From the NCBI RefSeq assembly GCF_000241325.1, contig NZ_BAEI01000032.1, positions 1-64,000 on the forward strand: a stretch of DNA of 64,000 nt, written 5' to 3'. The translations under genes were made by a program, and so were the position numbers. The DNA comes from Gordonia polyisoprenivorans NBRC 16320 = JCM 10675 (lineage in GTDB: Bacteria; Actinomycetota; Actinomycetes; Mycobacteriales; Mycobacteriaceae). The notes beneath the pieces are model-generated. The model did no database searches, was not told the origin of the DNA, and was given only the letters and a program-made list of their open reading frames with translations. Below, in pieces: positions 1 to 12,616 of this stretch. Every line of letters begins with the position of its first letter. The stretch's first letter is position 1.

Positions 1-857
1 GTGAATACCTGCGGAAACTGCTGTCGCACTACTTCGCCGGTTTCACCCCCGCCGAGATCAACATCTACGCGCGGCAGTTGGGGAACGAGTTGGCGGCCGA
101 AACACCGGGCGGGTTGCCAGCTGCGGAGGACAAGACGATCAACTCCTACAGCGACCGCATCACCGACGACGGACGGTTGGAGATCTCGGCGAACCTCGAC
201 ATCGTCGCCGGCGAGAAAACCAGAACTCTGATGGAAACCTTGTCGGCGCCCAAACCTCAGCCCGACGGCTCGCCGGATCCTCGGACACCCGAACAAATCT
301 GCGCGGCCGCATTCGAAACGATCGTGGAGTTGGCGGCACAAGGCCTGGCCGAAACTACGTTCTCGGCCAAACCCACCAACGGCCTGTTGTGGACCTGGTC
401 AGCGGACAACCCGGCACTCGGTGGGGACTTGCAGAACATGGGTGCCATCACCGAAGCGACCGCCAAGTTGTTGTCGTGTGATACGACGATCACCAAGATC
501 ATGCTCGATCCCAATGGGGTACCGCTCAGTGTTGGGGAGGCGAAACGCTTCTTCACACCGGGACAACGCAAAGCGTTGTTGGTGCGTGATCGCGGATGCA
601 TCAAATGTGGTGCACACGCCGGACGCTGCCAAGGACACCACCTCGAGCATTGGGCTGATGGTGGTCCCACCGACCTCGACAACGGCTGCCTCCTCTGCAG
701 CAGTTGTCATGATGATGTGCACCACCACGGATGGGACATCATCATGGGCTACGACCGACACCCCTGGCTGATCCCACCCGCCAGCATCGACCCGAAACGC
801 CGACCCGTGCCGTCGTATCACCGACGCACCATGCGACTCGACGACGCAGCAGCCTGA
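1..857 (+). CDS. HNH endonuclease / DUF222 (13E12-type) protein, 5' truncated
   Basis: The gene enters from the left edge and is open in frame 3 from base 3, so its start and most of its DUF222 domain lie outside the window. The last ~285 residues are visible. The C-terminal part holds a zinc-type HNH nuclease fold: a CIKCG pair, then a GHHLEHWADGG stretch, then CLLCSSCHDDVHHHG. This is the usual C-terminus of the 13E12 repeat family, which is abundant and multicopy in Gordonia, Rhodococcus and mycobacteria. The biological role of this family is not established. The cysteine pairs and the HH...H motif are intact, so the nuclease domain may be active. The call is secure at family level only. 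Confidence 0.85.
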   Translation, partial: EYLRKLLSHYFAGFTPAEINIYARQLGNELAAETPGGLPAAEDKTINSYSDRITDDGRLEISANLDIVAGEKTRTLMETLSAPKPQPDGSPDPRTPEQICAAAFETIVELAAQGLAETTFSAKPTNGLLWTWSADNPALGGDLQNMGAITEATAKLLSCDTTITKIMLDPNGVPLSVGEAKRFFTPGQRKALLVRDRGCIKCGAHAGRCQGHHLEHWADGGPTDLDNGCLLCSSCHDDVHHHGWDIIMGYDRHPWLIPPASIDPKRRPVPSYHRRTMRLDDAAA

Positions 858-1441
858 CCCGAAGCGCCTCTACTACAGCCTGATTCCCTGCACCCGGCCC
901 GGCCGGGACCGCATCTGTTGTTTGAGAACTCCATAGAGATTGTTCCCACCCGATGGTCGAGGTGTTGTGCCGACTGTGGCCCGGAATCCCTTCGGCACAC
1001 GGGGTCTCGAGGCTCGTCGCTGGCGCTCCTCGGCACCTCGACCACCGGGATGGGACGGCCGTCGGGCGGGAAGGGCGGAGCATCATAGATCGATGGTCGA
1101 GGTGCGAGCCGCGTGCGGCGAGCCTCGAGACCGCCTGTAGCAGAGCTGGAACCGGACCACCGTGGCCCGTATACCCATCGGCACAAGGGGTCTCGAGGCC
1201 CGGCGCCTGGGGCGCCGTGCACCTCGACCATCGGGATGGGACGGCCGTCGGGTGGGAAGGGCCACCGGGTACAGGAAGGCGTCAGCATCCTTCCGTGGCG
1301 AGTCGCCTTCCTCCGATGGTCGAGGTGCGAGCCGCGTGCGGCGAGCCTCGAGACCGCCTGCAGCAAAGCTGGAACCGGGCCACCATCTCCCGAATACTCA
1401 TCAAGACAACAGTTCTCGAGGTAGACTACCGATCCGAGGTG
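858..1441. repeat. Intergenic region with four hairpin-forming repeats
   Basis: No credible gene is seen between the HNH gene and the next stop codon. The stretch holds four hairpin units at 1003-1043, 1095-1132, 1189-1229 and 1318-1355. Each pairs GGTCTCGAGG with CCTCGACC, with a TC bulge, around a short variable loop. Orientation alternates. Units 2 and 4 are near-identical over about 71 bases (1091-1161 and 1314-1384). Units 1 and 3 share a flank reading GGGATGGGACGGCCGTCGGG. This resembles REP/BIME-type extragenic palindromes. The apparent reading frames through it are repeat artefacts. Confidence 0.8.
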
Positions 1442-2458
1442 TCACACACCGACGATGCGGGAGACCTCTGCGGGATCGACGTCGTCGATCTCGGCGGGGA
1501 CGAAGGCGGGAGTTCGGTCTTTGTCGACCAGTACCGCTCGCACGCCTTCGGCGAAATCGTGGGTTGTGGTGATCTTTTCGGCGGAGTGCAGTTCGCGTTC
1601 GAGGCATTCGTCGAGCAACGCGGTCTCACCGAGTTCGAGCAGTCGCGCGGTGACCCAGAGGCTGGTCGGCGATGCGTGGCCGAGAAGGTCGAGCATCTGC
1701 GCGGCCCACTCGTCGCCGACCGCACCGCGCAACCCCCCGACGATCGCTGCGACATTCGTGTCGGAGAAATATTCGCCGATCTGCTCCACGGGCAGCGGAG
1801 GGTGGTCGGTGTGCTTGTCCGGTGAGGGCACCAGGATCTCACCGAGTGGTGCGCCGGAACGGATTCGGTCGGCAACGCCCCCGAGTTCCGCGGACGGCAC
1901 GAAGTGTGTCGCCAGACCCACCGACAACGCCTGCGAACCGCGCACCCGAGCGCCGGTGAGCGCCAACCACATTCCGACCCCCTGCGGCAGCCGGGGCAAG
2001 AAGTAGGTGGATCCGATGTCGGGGAAGAAGCCGATCGCGGTCTCGGGCATCGCGATCATCGCCTTTTCGGTGACCACCCGGATCTCCCCGTGCACGCTGA
2101 TGCCCAGACCGCCGCCCATGGCGGCACCGTCGATCAACGCGATGTGCGCCTTGGGGTATTCGGCGATCAACTGATTGAGCCGGTATTCGTGGGAGAAGTA
2201 GCGGGTGATCGACTCGCCATCACCGGCGAGTGCGCTGTCGCGGATCGCGCGGATGTCGCCGCCCGCGCAGAAGGCGCGGTCGGTACCCGAGGTCAGCATC
2301 ACGGTGTCGATGCCGTCATCGTCAGCCCAGCGCAACAGCACGTCATACGTGTCGTCGACCATCGATTGGTCGAGGGCGTTGAGGGCCTTGGGCCGGTCGA
2401 GGATGATCTCGCCCACCCCGTTGGCGACGTTGGTGCGAATGTGCGACATGACGTTCAC
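1442..2458 (-). CDS. 3-hydroxyisobutyryl-CoA hydrolase (enoyl-CoA hydratase/isomerase family)
   Basis: A 338-residue crotonase-fold protein. It has the oxyanion-hole segments FCAGGDIRAI and GAAMGGGLGIS. It also has FFPDIGSTYFLPRLP, which is characteristic of 3-hydroxyisobutyryl-CoA hydrolases rather than plain hydratases. The family hydrolyses 3-hydroxyisobutyryl-CoA in valine catabolism, in the cytosol. The chosen GTG start overlaps the stop of the upstream LysR gene in a GTGA, which implies translational coupling; an ATG three codons in (2449) is the alternative. The length fits the family (about 340-350). The gene runs into the hairpin-repeat region downstream, which may help end transcription. 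A general enoyl-CoA hydratase is the less likely alternative. Confidence 0.85.
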   Translation of the reverse strand: MNVMSHIRTNVANGVGEIILDRPKALNALDQSMVDDTYDVLLRWADDDGIDTVMLTSGTDRAFCAGGDIRAIRDSALAGDGESITRYFSHEYRLNQLIAEYPKAHIALIDGAAMGGGLGISVHGEIRVVTEKAMIAMPETAIGFFPDIGSTYFLPRLPQGVGMWLALTGARVRGSQALSVGLATHFVPSAELGGVADRIRSGAPLGEILVPSPDKHTDHPPLPVEQIGEYFSDTNVAAIVGGLRGAVGDEWAAQMLDLLGHASPTSLWVTARLLELGETALLDECLERELHSAEKITTTHDFAEGVRAVLVDKDRTPAFVPAEIDDVDPAEVSRIVGV

Positions 2459-3345
2459 GCTAGCGCGTCAGCGCGCCGTCGGTCACCCACCTCGACCTGC
2501 GACGTCGTCTCGGCCAGTGCCGCGCGCGTCGCGGCCTGCACCGACTCGGGAACCGTCGGCGCGAAGCGGATCTGCAGGGCGCACGACGGCGACGGCGGCA
2601 GCGATGTGACCTCACGCAACCCCTCCGGCGGGCGGCTGACCACCGGCAGCAACACCACGCCGAGCCCCGCACGGACCGCGGCGGTGACGCCGGCGAGGTC
2701 GGCCGACTCGACGATGATCGCGAAATCGATCTGTGCCCGCCGAAGGATGTCGAGGGCGACACCTCGGGTCGAGCAGGGTTCGTCGAACGCCACCAGCGGC
2801 AGCGGCTTGTCGGGCTCGACGATGAGGTCCGGAGCCCCGAACCAGCGCATCGCCACGCGGGGGCCCAACAGTTCCGTCGTGGGGCCAACCGGTTCGTGAT
2901 ACACCGCGACATCGACGTCGCCGTTCTCGATGGCCGCAATCACCCGACGGCTGCGGTCGAGACGAAACGTGACCGCGTGCCCGGGGCACTGTTCCCGCAG
3001 GATCTGCGAGAGAAAGGGTAGTGACCAGTCCGCGCCGTGCTCCGTCGTGGCCACCGTCAACGTCGGGGTGGCGGAGCGAATGTTCAAGCGCTGCACCGCA
3101 TCATCATGTGCGGCGAGGATGCTACGCGCTTCGGCGAGCATCGTCTCCCCGTCCGCGGTGAACCGGGTGATCCGCCCTTCACGCTCGACGAGCTTGAGTC
3201 CGGTCACGGTCTCGAGCCGGCGGACATGCTGACTGACCGCGGACTGGGTCAGATGCAGCGCCGTCGCCGCGCGGTGAAATCCACCACAGGTGGCCACCGC
3301 GACGAGGCTGCGCAGCGGAGTGATGTCGAGAACCGTGTTGGCCAT
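2455..3345 (-). CDS. LysR-family transcriptional regulator
   Basis: A 296-residue LysR regulator. An N-terminal winged helix (about residues 5-65) contains the typical FHRAATALHLTQSAVSQHVRRLE stretch, cited here in part as AATALHLTQSAVSQHVRRLE. It is followed by a periplasmic-binding-type effector domain. The ATG at 3345 is chosen because it gives the usual short LysR N-terminus; frames further upstream add only basic, non-family residues. The gene is divergent from the EamA exporter at 3439, with a symmetric ATGATCA-N11-TGATCAT site between them. It is translationally coupled to the downstream HIBYL-CoA hydrolase. By LysR precedent it probably controls the exporter and itself; the effector is unknown. 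Confidence 0.9.
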   Translation of the reverse strand: MANTVLDITPLRSLVAVATCGGFHRAATALHLTQSAVSQHVRRLETVTGLKLVEREGRITRFTADGETMLAEARSILAAHDDAVQRLNIRSATPTLTVATTEHGADWSLPFLSQILREQCPGHAVTFRLDRSRRVIAAIENGDVDVAVYHEPVGPTTELLGPRVAMRWFGAPDLIVEPDKPLPLVAFDEPCSTRGVALDILRRAQIDFAIIVESADLAGVTAAVRAGLGVVLLPVVSRPPEGLREVTSLPPSPSCALQIRFAPTVPESVQAATRAALAETTSQVEVGDRRRADALA

Positions 3346-3373
3346 GCCAGCCAGCCTACGTCGATTACGATTC

Positions 3374-3398
3374 ATGATCAATCACGATTACTGATCAT
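3374..3398. promoter_or_regulatory. Putative LysR operator in the divergent promoter region
   Basis: The perfect inverted repeat ATGATCA-N11-TGATCAT lies between the divergent LysR and EamA genes, with further CGATTA copies around it. It fits the T-N11-A geometry of LysR binding sites. Assignment to this regulator is inferred from position. Confidence 0.55.
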
Positions 3399-3438
3399 TG
3401 TTGGACGGCGCGCCTGGTCGCCGCGCACGCTGGAGCAC

Positions 3439-4392
3439 ATGAGAATCCCTCCCCTACCCGCCGCGGCGTTCATCCTGTTGTGGGCCTTCGGCTATCCACT
3501 CGGGGCGCTCGGCGTGTCCGCGATGTCGCCGATGGCGCTCCTGACCATCCGATTCGCCGGGTCCGCGGCAGCCCTCGGCATCATCGCCGTCGTGACCCGC
3601 CGGGCCTTCCCCCGCGGACGGCAGCTCGGCCACGTCGCAGTCGTCGGGTTGCTGACTCAGTTCCTCCAATTCGGCTGCGCCTACCTGGCATTGCAACTCG
3701 GGGTGCCCGCCGTCATCGTCGCACTGGTCATTGCCTTGAACCCGGTGGCCACGGCGATACTCGCGTGGCCTGTGCTCGGTCAGCGCCTCGGGTCGCGGCA
3801 ATGGATCGGCATCGCGGTCGGCACGGCCGCGGTCCTGGCCGCGTGCCTTCCCCGGGTGATGGCCGACGCCTCGACAATGGGCATCGCCGTGGGCCTGACC
3901 CTCCTCGCACTGACCGGTGTCGCGCTCGGCGGCATCTATCAGCAACGCTTCTGCGGCGGAGTCGATCTCGTCGCCGGCAACGCCGTCCAGCTGGGCGTGG
4001 CCCTGATACCCACGGCCGCAATCACTCTCGCGACTCCCGAGTCGATCACCGACCCACTCCGGGCCGCCTGGGTGTTGCCGACGATGATCATCGCCTCGTC
4101 GATGATCGCCACCACCCTATTCCTCCGGCTGGTCAACACCGCCGGTGCCGCGGCCACGTCGATGCTGTTCACGCTCATCCCCTCGGCGTCGGCACTGCTG
4201 GCGTGGGGTCTGCTCGGCCAACGCCCCGATATCGGGATCGTCATCGGACTCGTACTGGGCGCCGCGTCATTGGTGATCGTGCGACACCCTGGCGCCCCAC
4301 CCCGGACCAACCAGCCCGCGACCACCGCAGAGCCCGGAACATCCGGCGAACAAAAGCGGTTGACACACTTGCCCGGGGGCGCGCTATCGTGA
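3439..4392 (+). CDS. EamA/DMT-family metabolite exporter
   Basis: A 317-residue integral membrane protein with about ten hydrophobic helices in two homologous halves, the layout of EamA (drug/metabolite transporter) permeases. It begins MRIPPLPAAAFILLWAFGYP, with a Pro/Trp-rich first helix typical of the family. Related proteins export amino acids, nucleosides or toxic metabolites; the substrate here cannot be told. The ATG at 3439 follows GGAGCAC and avoids a long non-hydrophobic extension. The gene is divergent from a LysR regulator that likely controls it. Its last 40 bases contain the promoter proposed for the downstream ABC-F gene. Confidence 0.85.
   Translation: MRIPPLPAAAFILLWAFGYPLGALGVSAMSPMALLTIRFAGSAAALGIIAVVTRRAFPRGRQLGHVAVVGLLTQFLQFGCAYLALQLGVPAVIVALVIALNPVATAILAWPVLGQRLGSRQWIGIAVGTAAVLAACLPRVMADASTMGIAVGLTLLALTGVALGGIYQQRFCGGVDLVAGNAVQLGVALIPTAAITLATPESITDPLRAAWVLPTMIIASSMIATTLFLRLVNTAGAAATSMLFTLIPSASALLAWGLLGQRPDIGIVIGLVLGAASLVIVRHPGAPPRTNQPATTAEPGTSGEQKRLTHLPGGALS
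4351..4390 (+). promoter_or_regulatory. Putative WhiB7-type promoter for the ABC-F gene
   Basis: A consensus -35 TTGACA (4360-4365) is preceded by an AAAA tract (4352-4355). It is followed, 19 bases on, by TATCGT (4385-4390); GCTATC at 17 bases is an alternative -10. An AT-rich patch just upstream of -35 is the hallmark of WhiB7-dependent promoters in mycobacteria, which commonly drive antibiotic-resistance ABC-F genes. The site lies inside the end of the exporter gene. Confidence 0.45.
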
Positions 4393-4405
4393 ACGCGCAT
4401 CTCTG

Positions 4406-4441
4406 ATGCACGCCAGCCAGCTGAGTCACATCGAGGAGTGA
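4406..4441 (+). CDS. Putative 11-residue leader peptide upstream of ABC-F
   Basis: ATG CAC GCC AGC CAG CTG and so on encodes MHASQLSHIEE and ends in TGA, 97 bases before the ABC-F start. It lies just downstream of the proposed promoter, so it would sit at or near the 5' end of the mRNA. A second mini-frame, MNI, follows at 4452-4463. Leader peptides that sense stalled ribosomes are common before resistance ABC-F genes. This is inferred from position; no family match is claimed. Confidence 0.35.
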   Translation: MHASQLSHIEE

Positions 4442-4538
4442 TCTGACAGTCATGAACATCTGAGGTCGGTAAACCACCGCGAAAGTCGACGCCGTACGCG
4501 ACGTCGCCGCGGAATCCTCACCACCTCAAGGAGTTCTC

Positions 4539-6074
4539 ATGGCGTCACCCCTGCACCCTTCCGGATCGATCACCCTCTCCGGCGTCTCCTTCGCCTGGCC
4601 TGATGGCACCACCGTCTTCGACGATCTCTCGATGAACGTCCCACCAGGGATCAGCTCACTCGTCGGAGCGAACGGCGCCGGCAAGACCACGTTGCTGCAA
4701 CTCATCCTCGGCGCACTGTCGCCGACCACGGGCAGCATCTCGGTGTCCGGCGAGTGCGCGCTGGTCCCCCAGCATCCGCAGGCCCACTCCGACGACACCG
4801 TCGCCGACGTCTTGGGAATCGCCACGATTCGCAACGCCTTACGACGGATCGAGAGCGGATCGGTCCAACCCGACGACTACGACACCGTGGGCGACGACTG
4901 GGACGTCGAGGAGCGCGCGCTCGCGCAACTGTCGGCGTTGGGCCTCGTCGCCGACCTGGACCGGACCGTCGGCACCCTCTCCGGTGGCGAGTCGACGATG
5001 CTCGCGATCGCGGCCCGCCTCCTCCGCCGCCCCGACGTCCTGCTGCTCGACGAGCCAACCAACAATCTCGACACCGATTCGCGGACAGCTCTTTTCGAGG
5101 CGCTCGACGCGTTCTCCGGAACTGTCCTGCTGGTCAGCCACGACCTCGAGTTGCTCGATCGCGTCGACACCACGATCGAGCTGTACCGAGGCAGAGTGCG
5201 GCTCTTCGGCGGTCCGTACACGCTGTACCGCGAGGTCCTCGACACCGAGCAGGCAGCCGCGGAGGCTGCCGTCGCCAACGCCGCGGGTGACCTGCGCGCA
5301 CAGAAACGCGACCTCGCCGACGCCCAGATCGCCCTGGACCGCCGGGCCCGGACGGCGGCGAAAGCCGAACGCGAGAAACGGGTCCCGAAGATCGTCGCCC
5401 ACGGCCGCAGGAACGCGGCACAGGTATCGGCGGGCAAGTATCGCACCTCGCACCGCGAGGACGTCGCCGCGGCGGCGGGTCGGCTGGAATCGGCGCGCGC
5501 CGACGTCCGTGCGGACCGGACCGCGCGGATCTCGATGCCCGAACCCGACCTCGCCTCGCACGCCCAGGTGATCGCCGACGACCGGTTGCGCCTCGACGGT
5601 CCGGAGCGAGTCGCGCTCGTCGGTGCCAACGGGTCCGGGAAGACCACCCTCATCGCCGACCTCATCGCCGGCGACCGCATACTCGTGCCGTATGCCCTGG
5701 TGCCGCAACACATCACCTTCGCCGATCCGTCGCAGACGATCGCCCAGGATCTCTCGGCGACACACCCGGATGCCACCGCGCAACAGGTTCGGGCGCATCT
5801 CGCGCGATTCCTGTTCCGCGGTAACGCCGGTGACCGTGCCCTCGCCGAGTTGTCGGGCGGTGAGCGCCTGCGGGTGGCGTTGGCGTCGGCGTTGCTCACC
5901 GACCCGACACCCAAGCTCCTGATCCTCGACGAGCCGACCAACAACCTCGACATCGACACCACCGAGGAACTGGTGTCGGCGTTGCGTGACTGGACCGGTG
6001 CGCTGCTGCTGGTCAGCCACGACCCCGGGTTCCGCGACCGCGTCGGCACCGACCGCACGGTGCGGATCGGGTAA
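4539..6074 (+). CDS. ABC-F family ATPase (ribosomal protection/antibiotic-resistance type)
   Basis: A 511-residue soluble protein with two ABC ATPase domains and no membrane segments, the ABC-F layout. Domain 1 has Walker A GANGAGKT (about residues 43-50), signature LSGGE and LLLDEPTNNLD. Domain 2 has GANGSGKT, ELSGGERLRVAL and LILDEPTNNLD. A charged, coiled linker rich in Arg/Lys/Ala joins them. Both catalytic Glu residues are present. ABC-F proteins act on the ribosome; compact forms like this often dislodge antibiotics. It starts after CAAGGAGTTCTC. A WhiB7-like promoter and a leader peptide upstream suggest induction by translation inhibitors. The antibiotic class cannot be told from sequence alone. 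Confidence 0.85.
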   Translation: MASPLHPSGSITLSGVSFAWPDGTTVFDDLSMNVPPGISSLVGANGAGKTTLLQLILGALSPTTGSISVSGECALVPQHPQAHSDDTVADVLGIATIRNALRRIESGSVQPDDYDTVGDDWDVEERALAQLSALGLVADLDRTVGTLSGGESTMLAIAARLLRRPDVLLLDEPTNNLDTDSRTALFEALDAFSGTVLLVSHDLELLDRVDTTIELYRGRVRLFGGPYTLYREVLDTEQAAAEAAVANAAGDLRAQKRDLADAQIALDRRARTAAKAEREKRVPKIVAHGRRNAAQVSAGKYRTSHREDVAAAAGRLESARADVRADRTARISMPEPDLASHAQVIADDRLRLDGPERVALVGANGSGKTTLIADLIAGDRILVPYALVPQHITFADPSQTIAQDLSATHPDATAQQVRAHLARFLFRGNAGDRALAELSGGERLRVALASALLTDPTPKLLILDEPTNNLDIDTTEELVSALRDWTGALLLVSHDPGFRDRVGTDRTVRIG

Positions 6075-6107
6075 GTGTCACCCGGGAGCAACGCCTCGGG
6101 GCGACAC
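6075..6107. terminator. Possible bidirectional terminator between convergent genes
   Basis: GTGTCACCC pairs with GGGGCGACAC across a 14-base loop. It starts at the base after the ABC-F stop codon and lies 3 bases from the convergent ybdD stop. There is no T-tract, as is usual in actinobacteria. Confidence 0.45.
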
Positions 6108-6110
6108 GCC

Positions 6111-6301
6111 CTAACAGCACCGGCCCTGCGGGTTGTTCTCGACGTGGTCCCAGCGGTGGCGCCAGTAGTCGCGCTCGCTCATCGGCGGCGTCGGATCACC
6201 GTGTGCGGCATGGTGTTGCAAGTAGCGCTCGTAGTCGCGGTCACCCATGACGCTGCCGACGTACCACGCGACTCGTTCACCCATCCGGTGCAGTATCTGC
6301 C

Positions 6302-6305
<4 letters not shown>
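6111..6305 (-). CDS. YbdD/YjiX family small protein
   Basis: A 64-residue soluble protein with the family core WYVGSVMGDRDYERYLQHH and the typical PMSERDYWRHRWDH. Such proteins almost always follow cstA-type genes and are thought to assist the transporter; the mechanism is not settled. Its ATG overlaps the cstA stop in ATGA, so the two are translationally coupled. It ends NPQGRCC, with two adjacent cysteines, as do many relatives. Confidence 0.85.
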
Positions 6306-8584
<2,279 letters not shown>

Positions 8585-8679
8585 GGCGTTGGTGGGCCCT
8601 TTCGACGTCTCGAGGGGAGCCACGGATAGTGGCCTGCGTCACTATACGCGGACGGTCAAAGCGGTCATACTGACTCCCG

Positions 8680-9456
8680 ATGAGCTGCAACGAACCCGAA
8701 ATGGGTACCAGCGCACGGTCGGAGCAACGCACTCCGGTGGTGCTCGTTCACGGTCTGCGCGTCAGCGGTGCGTCGCTGCATCGCATCGCGAACGCCGTCA
8801 CCGACCGACCGGTGATCCACCCCGACCTACCCGGTCACGGCACGCGCAGCGCCGAGACCTTCACGATGGCCGAGGCGGTGTCCGCCGTCGTCGACGCCAT
8901 CGACCAACTCGGCGCACCGGCGGTCCTCGCGGGAATGTCGTTGGGCGGCTATGCCGCGATGGCCACCGTGGCCGCGCATCCCGAGCGCGTGGCCGGGCTC
9001 GTCGCGATGGGGTCGACCGCCCAGCCCAGCGGGTTGTTGGCCGCACCGTTTCGGTTGTTCGGCGCGGCCACCTCGTTCCTACCCGCGCAGAGCGCCGAGA
9101 TCAGCCGGTTCCTCACCCGGATGGCGTTGGGCGCGCAGGTCTCCGACGACATGGAGGCCGGCGGCCTCGCGTTGCACTCGATCGCCGATGTGGTCGACGA
9201 GATCGCCGGATTCGACGCCCTGTCCGCACTCGTCGGGTATCCGGGACCGATGCTGTTCGCCAATGGTGGCTGGGATCAGTTCCGAATCCACGAACGCAGG
9301 TTCGTCGCTCTGTCGCCGCGTGCGCGGCTACGCGTCATCCCTCGCGCCACCCATCTGTATCCGCTGATCCAGCCGGCCGTGGCGGGAACGATGATCAGTG
9401 AGTTCGCGGCGTCGATCGACGCCGAGCGGGTAACGCAGCCGACGTCGGCACCCTGA
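8680..9456 (+). CDS. Alpha/beta-fold hydrolase
   Basis: A 258-residue alpha/beta hydrolase. It has the oxyanion segment VLVHGLRVSG, the nucleophile elbow GMSLGG (Ser at about residue 89), and a C-terminal ATHLYPLIQP supplying the catalytic His. No signal peptide is seen, so it is cytosolic. The substrate is unknown; small esters or lactones are possible. The ATG at 8680 has no clear ribosome site; a second ATG seven codons in (8701) is an alternative. It converges on the ABC-F gene with a 3-base gap, so the two transcripts must terminate within each other. Confidence 0.8.
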   Translation: MSCNEPEMGTSARSEQRTPVVLVHGLRVSGASLHRIANAVTDRPVIHPDLPGHGTRSAETFTMAEAVSAVVDAIDQLGAPAVLAGMSLGGYAAMATVAAHPERVAGLVAMGSTAQPSGLLAAPFRLFGAATSFLPAQSAEISRFLTRMALGAQVSDDMEAGGLALHSIADVVDEIAGFDALSALVGYPGPMLFANGGWDQFRIHERRFVALSPRARLRVIPRATHLYPLIQPAVAGTMISEFAASIDAERVTQPTSAP

Positions 9457-9459
9457 GCC

Positions 9460-11307
<1,848 letters not shown>

Positions 11308-11374
11308 CGGTAGACGATAACAACCCGGGACTGTCGGGCTCTCCTGTGGCGCCGACTCCCCGCCGATGCGGTGC

Positions 11375-12616
11375 TCAGTCTCGCCCGAATGCCGCCGCGG
11401 CGGTTCCCATCACCTGATCGAGCGAATCGGCGACGACGTCGGTGTGGTCGGCGCGGGTGTGGGTGTGCAGGTCGACGTCGGTGCCGTCGGCCTGCATCGA
11501 GCGGACCAGCGTCGCGGTCAACGGGAACGGCACCACCGGGTCGAGCAGGCCGTGATCGATGCGGATCGGCACCGTGTACCCGCCGGTCGGCACCCGCGTG
11601 TAGTCGGCGAGCGCGGCCGCGAAGCGCTCGTCGCCCAGCGAGGAGTCCAGCAGATCTCCCGGCGCCACCGACCGCATCGCGGTCGACACCTCGCCGTTGC
11701 ACTGCGAGCGGGCGAGATCGAGAGACCGCTTGCCCGCCTGGGTGAGGTGATCGGTGACGTGCAGATCGGGGCGCGCGTGGTCGAGGCCGGCGAGGATGTA
11801 GAGATACAGCGCACTGACGGTGTTGAGCTTCCCCAGGCTCGGCACGCTGGGCGTGAACGACTTGGTGAGCACCCCTTCGATACCGGAAGCCGGTGCCAGG
11901 GCCAGGATTTCACGCAGGTCCAGTTCCGGCGCGTATGACGGCGCCTCGTGGCCGGCGAACAATGCCGCATGCCCGCCCTGCGAATGGCCGGCGGAGACCC
12001 ATTCGGTACCCAGCGACCCATCGCGGGCGCGGGCCGCGCGGATCATGTCGATCACCGAGTACGCGGCGGCCCGTCCGCCAAGATACTCGGTCTCACCGGG
12101 TGCGCCGAGACCCGCGTAATCGGTTGCGGTGACCGCATATCCGCGCTTGAGTGCGTCGATGATCGCGGCGTCGACACCGGCGCCGTTGCGGGTCCGGCTC
12201 GGCGCGCACTCGTCGGCGATCCCCGTGGTGCCGTGCGCCCAGGAGAAGATGCGCCAGCCGCCCGACGGCGGCGTGCCCTTCGGGACGTAGAACACGCCGG
12301 TGGACAACGCCATTCGATCATTCTGGTCGCGGGTCACATACGTGAGGCGTTGTCCCGACGCCGCGCCGGGCGGCAGGTCGGCGCCGACGATCGCGGCGCC
12401 GGCGAGCACGCGCCCGGGGACCGGGGTCGCGGTGGCCGAGCCGGCTCCGACCGTCGCCAGGCCGACCATCATCAGTCCGACCACGAATGCGACCACACCG
12501 ACGAGCCCGAGCCGACGACATTCGCGGTGCGTCCGAGCGAACGCCCCGGGTACACCGCGGGCGTTGACCCGCTCGGCCCGCGTTCGTGTGCGCGGTCGTC
12601 GGGGTCGCGTGATCAC
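11375..12616 (-). CDS. Secreted lipase (LIP-family triacylglycerol lipase)
   Basis: A 413-residue exported alpha/beta hydrolase. The N-terminus is Arg-rich, then a hydrophobic segment ([19 protein letters not shown], about residues 36-54) followed by an Ala-rich cleavage-like region. The mature part has [13 protein letters not shown] near the oxyanion hole, the nucleophile elbow GHSQGG, a [11 protein letters not shown]sp loop and HTRADHTD for the catalytic His. This matches the LIP secretory lipase family, common in Mycobacteriales. The GTG start at 12616 overlaps the ispE stop in GTGA. A start further in (Val-Asn-Ala-Arg) would still keep the signal sequence. Coupling a lipase to ispE is probably only operon convenience. 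Confidence 0.82.
   Translation of the reverse strand: MITRPRRPRTRTRAERVNARGVPGAFARTHRECRRLGLVGVVAFVVGLMMVGLATVGAGSATATPVPGRVLAGAAIVGADLPPGAASGQRLTYVTRDQNDRMALSTGVFYVPKGTPPSGGWRIFSWAHGTTGIADECAPSRTRNGAGVDAAIIDALKRGYAVTATDYAGLGAPGETEYLGGRAAAYSVIDMIRAARARDGSLGTEWVSAGHSQGGHAALFAGHEAPSYAPELDLREILALAPASGIEGVLTKSFTPSVPSLGKLNTVSALYLYILAGLDHARPDLHVTDHLTQAGKRSLDLARSQCNGEVSTAMRSVAPGDLLDSSLGDERFAAALADYTRVPTGGYTVPIRIDHGLLDPVVPFPLTATLVRSMQADGTDVDLHTHTRADHTDVVADSLDQVMGTAAAAFGRD

Noticed and set aside
858..1441. CRISPR array
   Set aside because: Repeats are hairpins of alternating orientation with irregular spacing and no cas genes.
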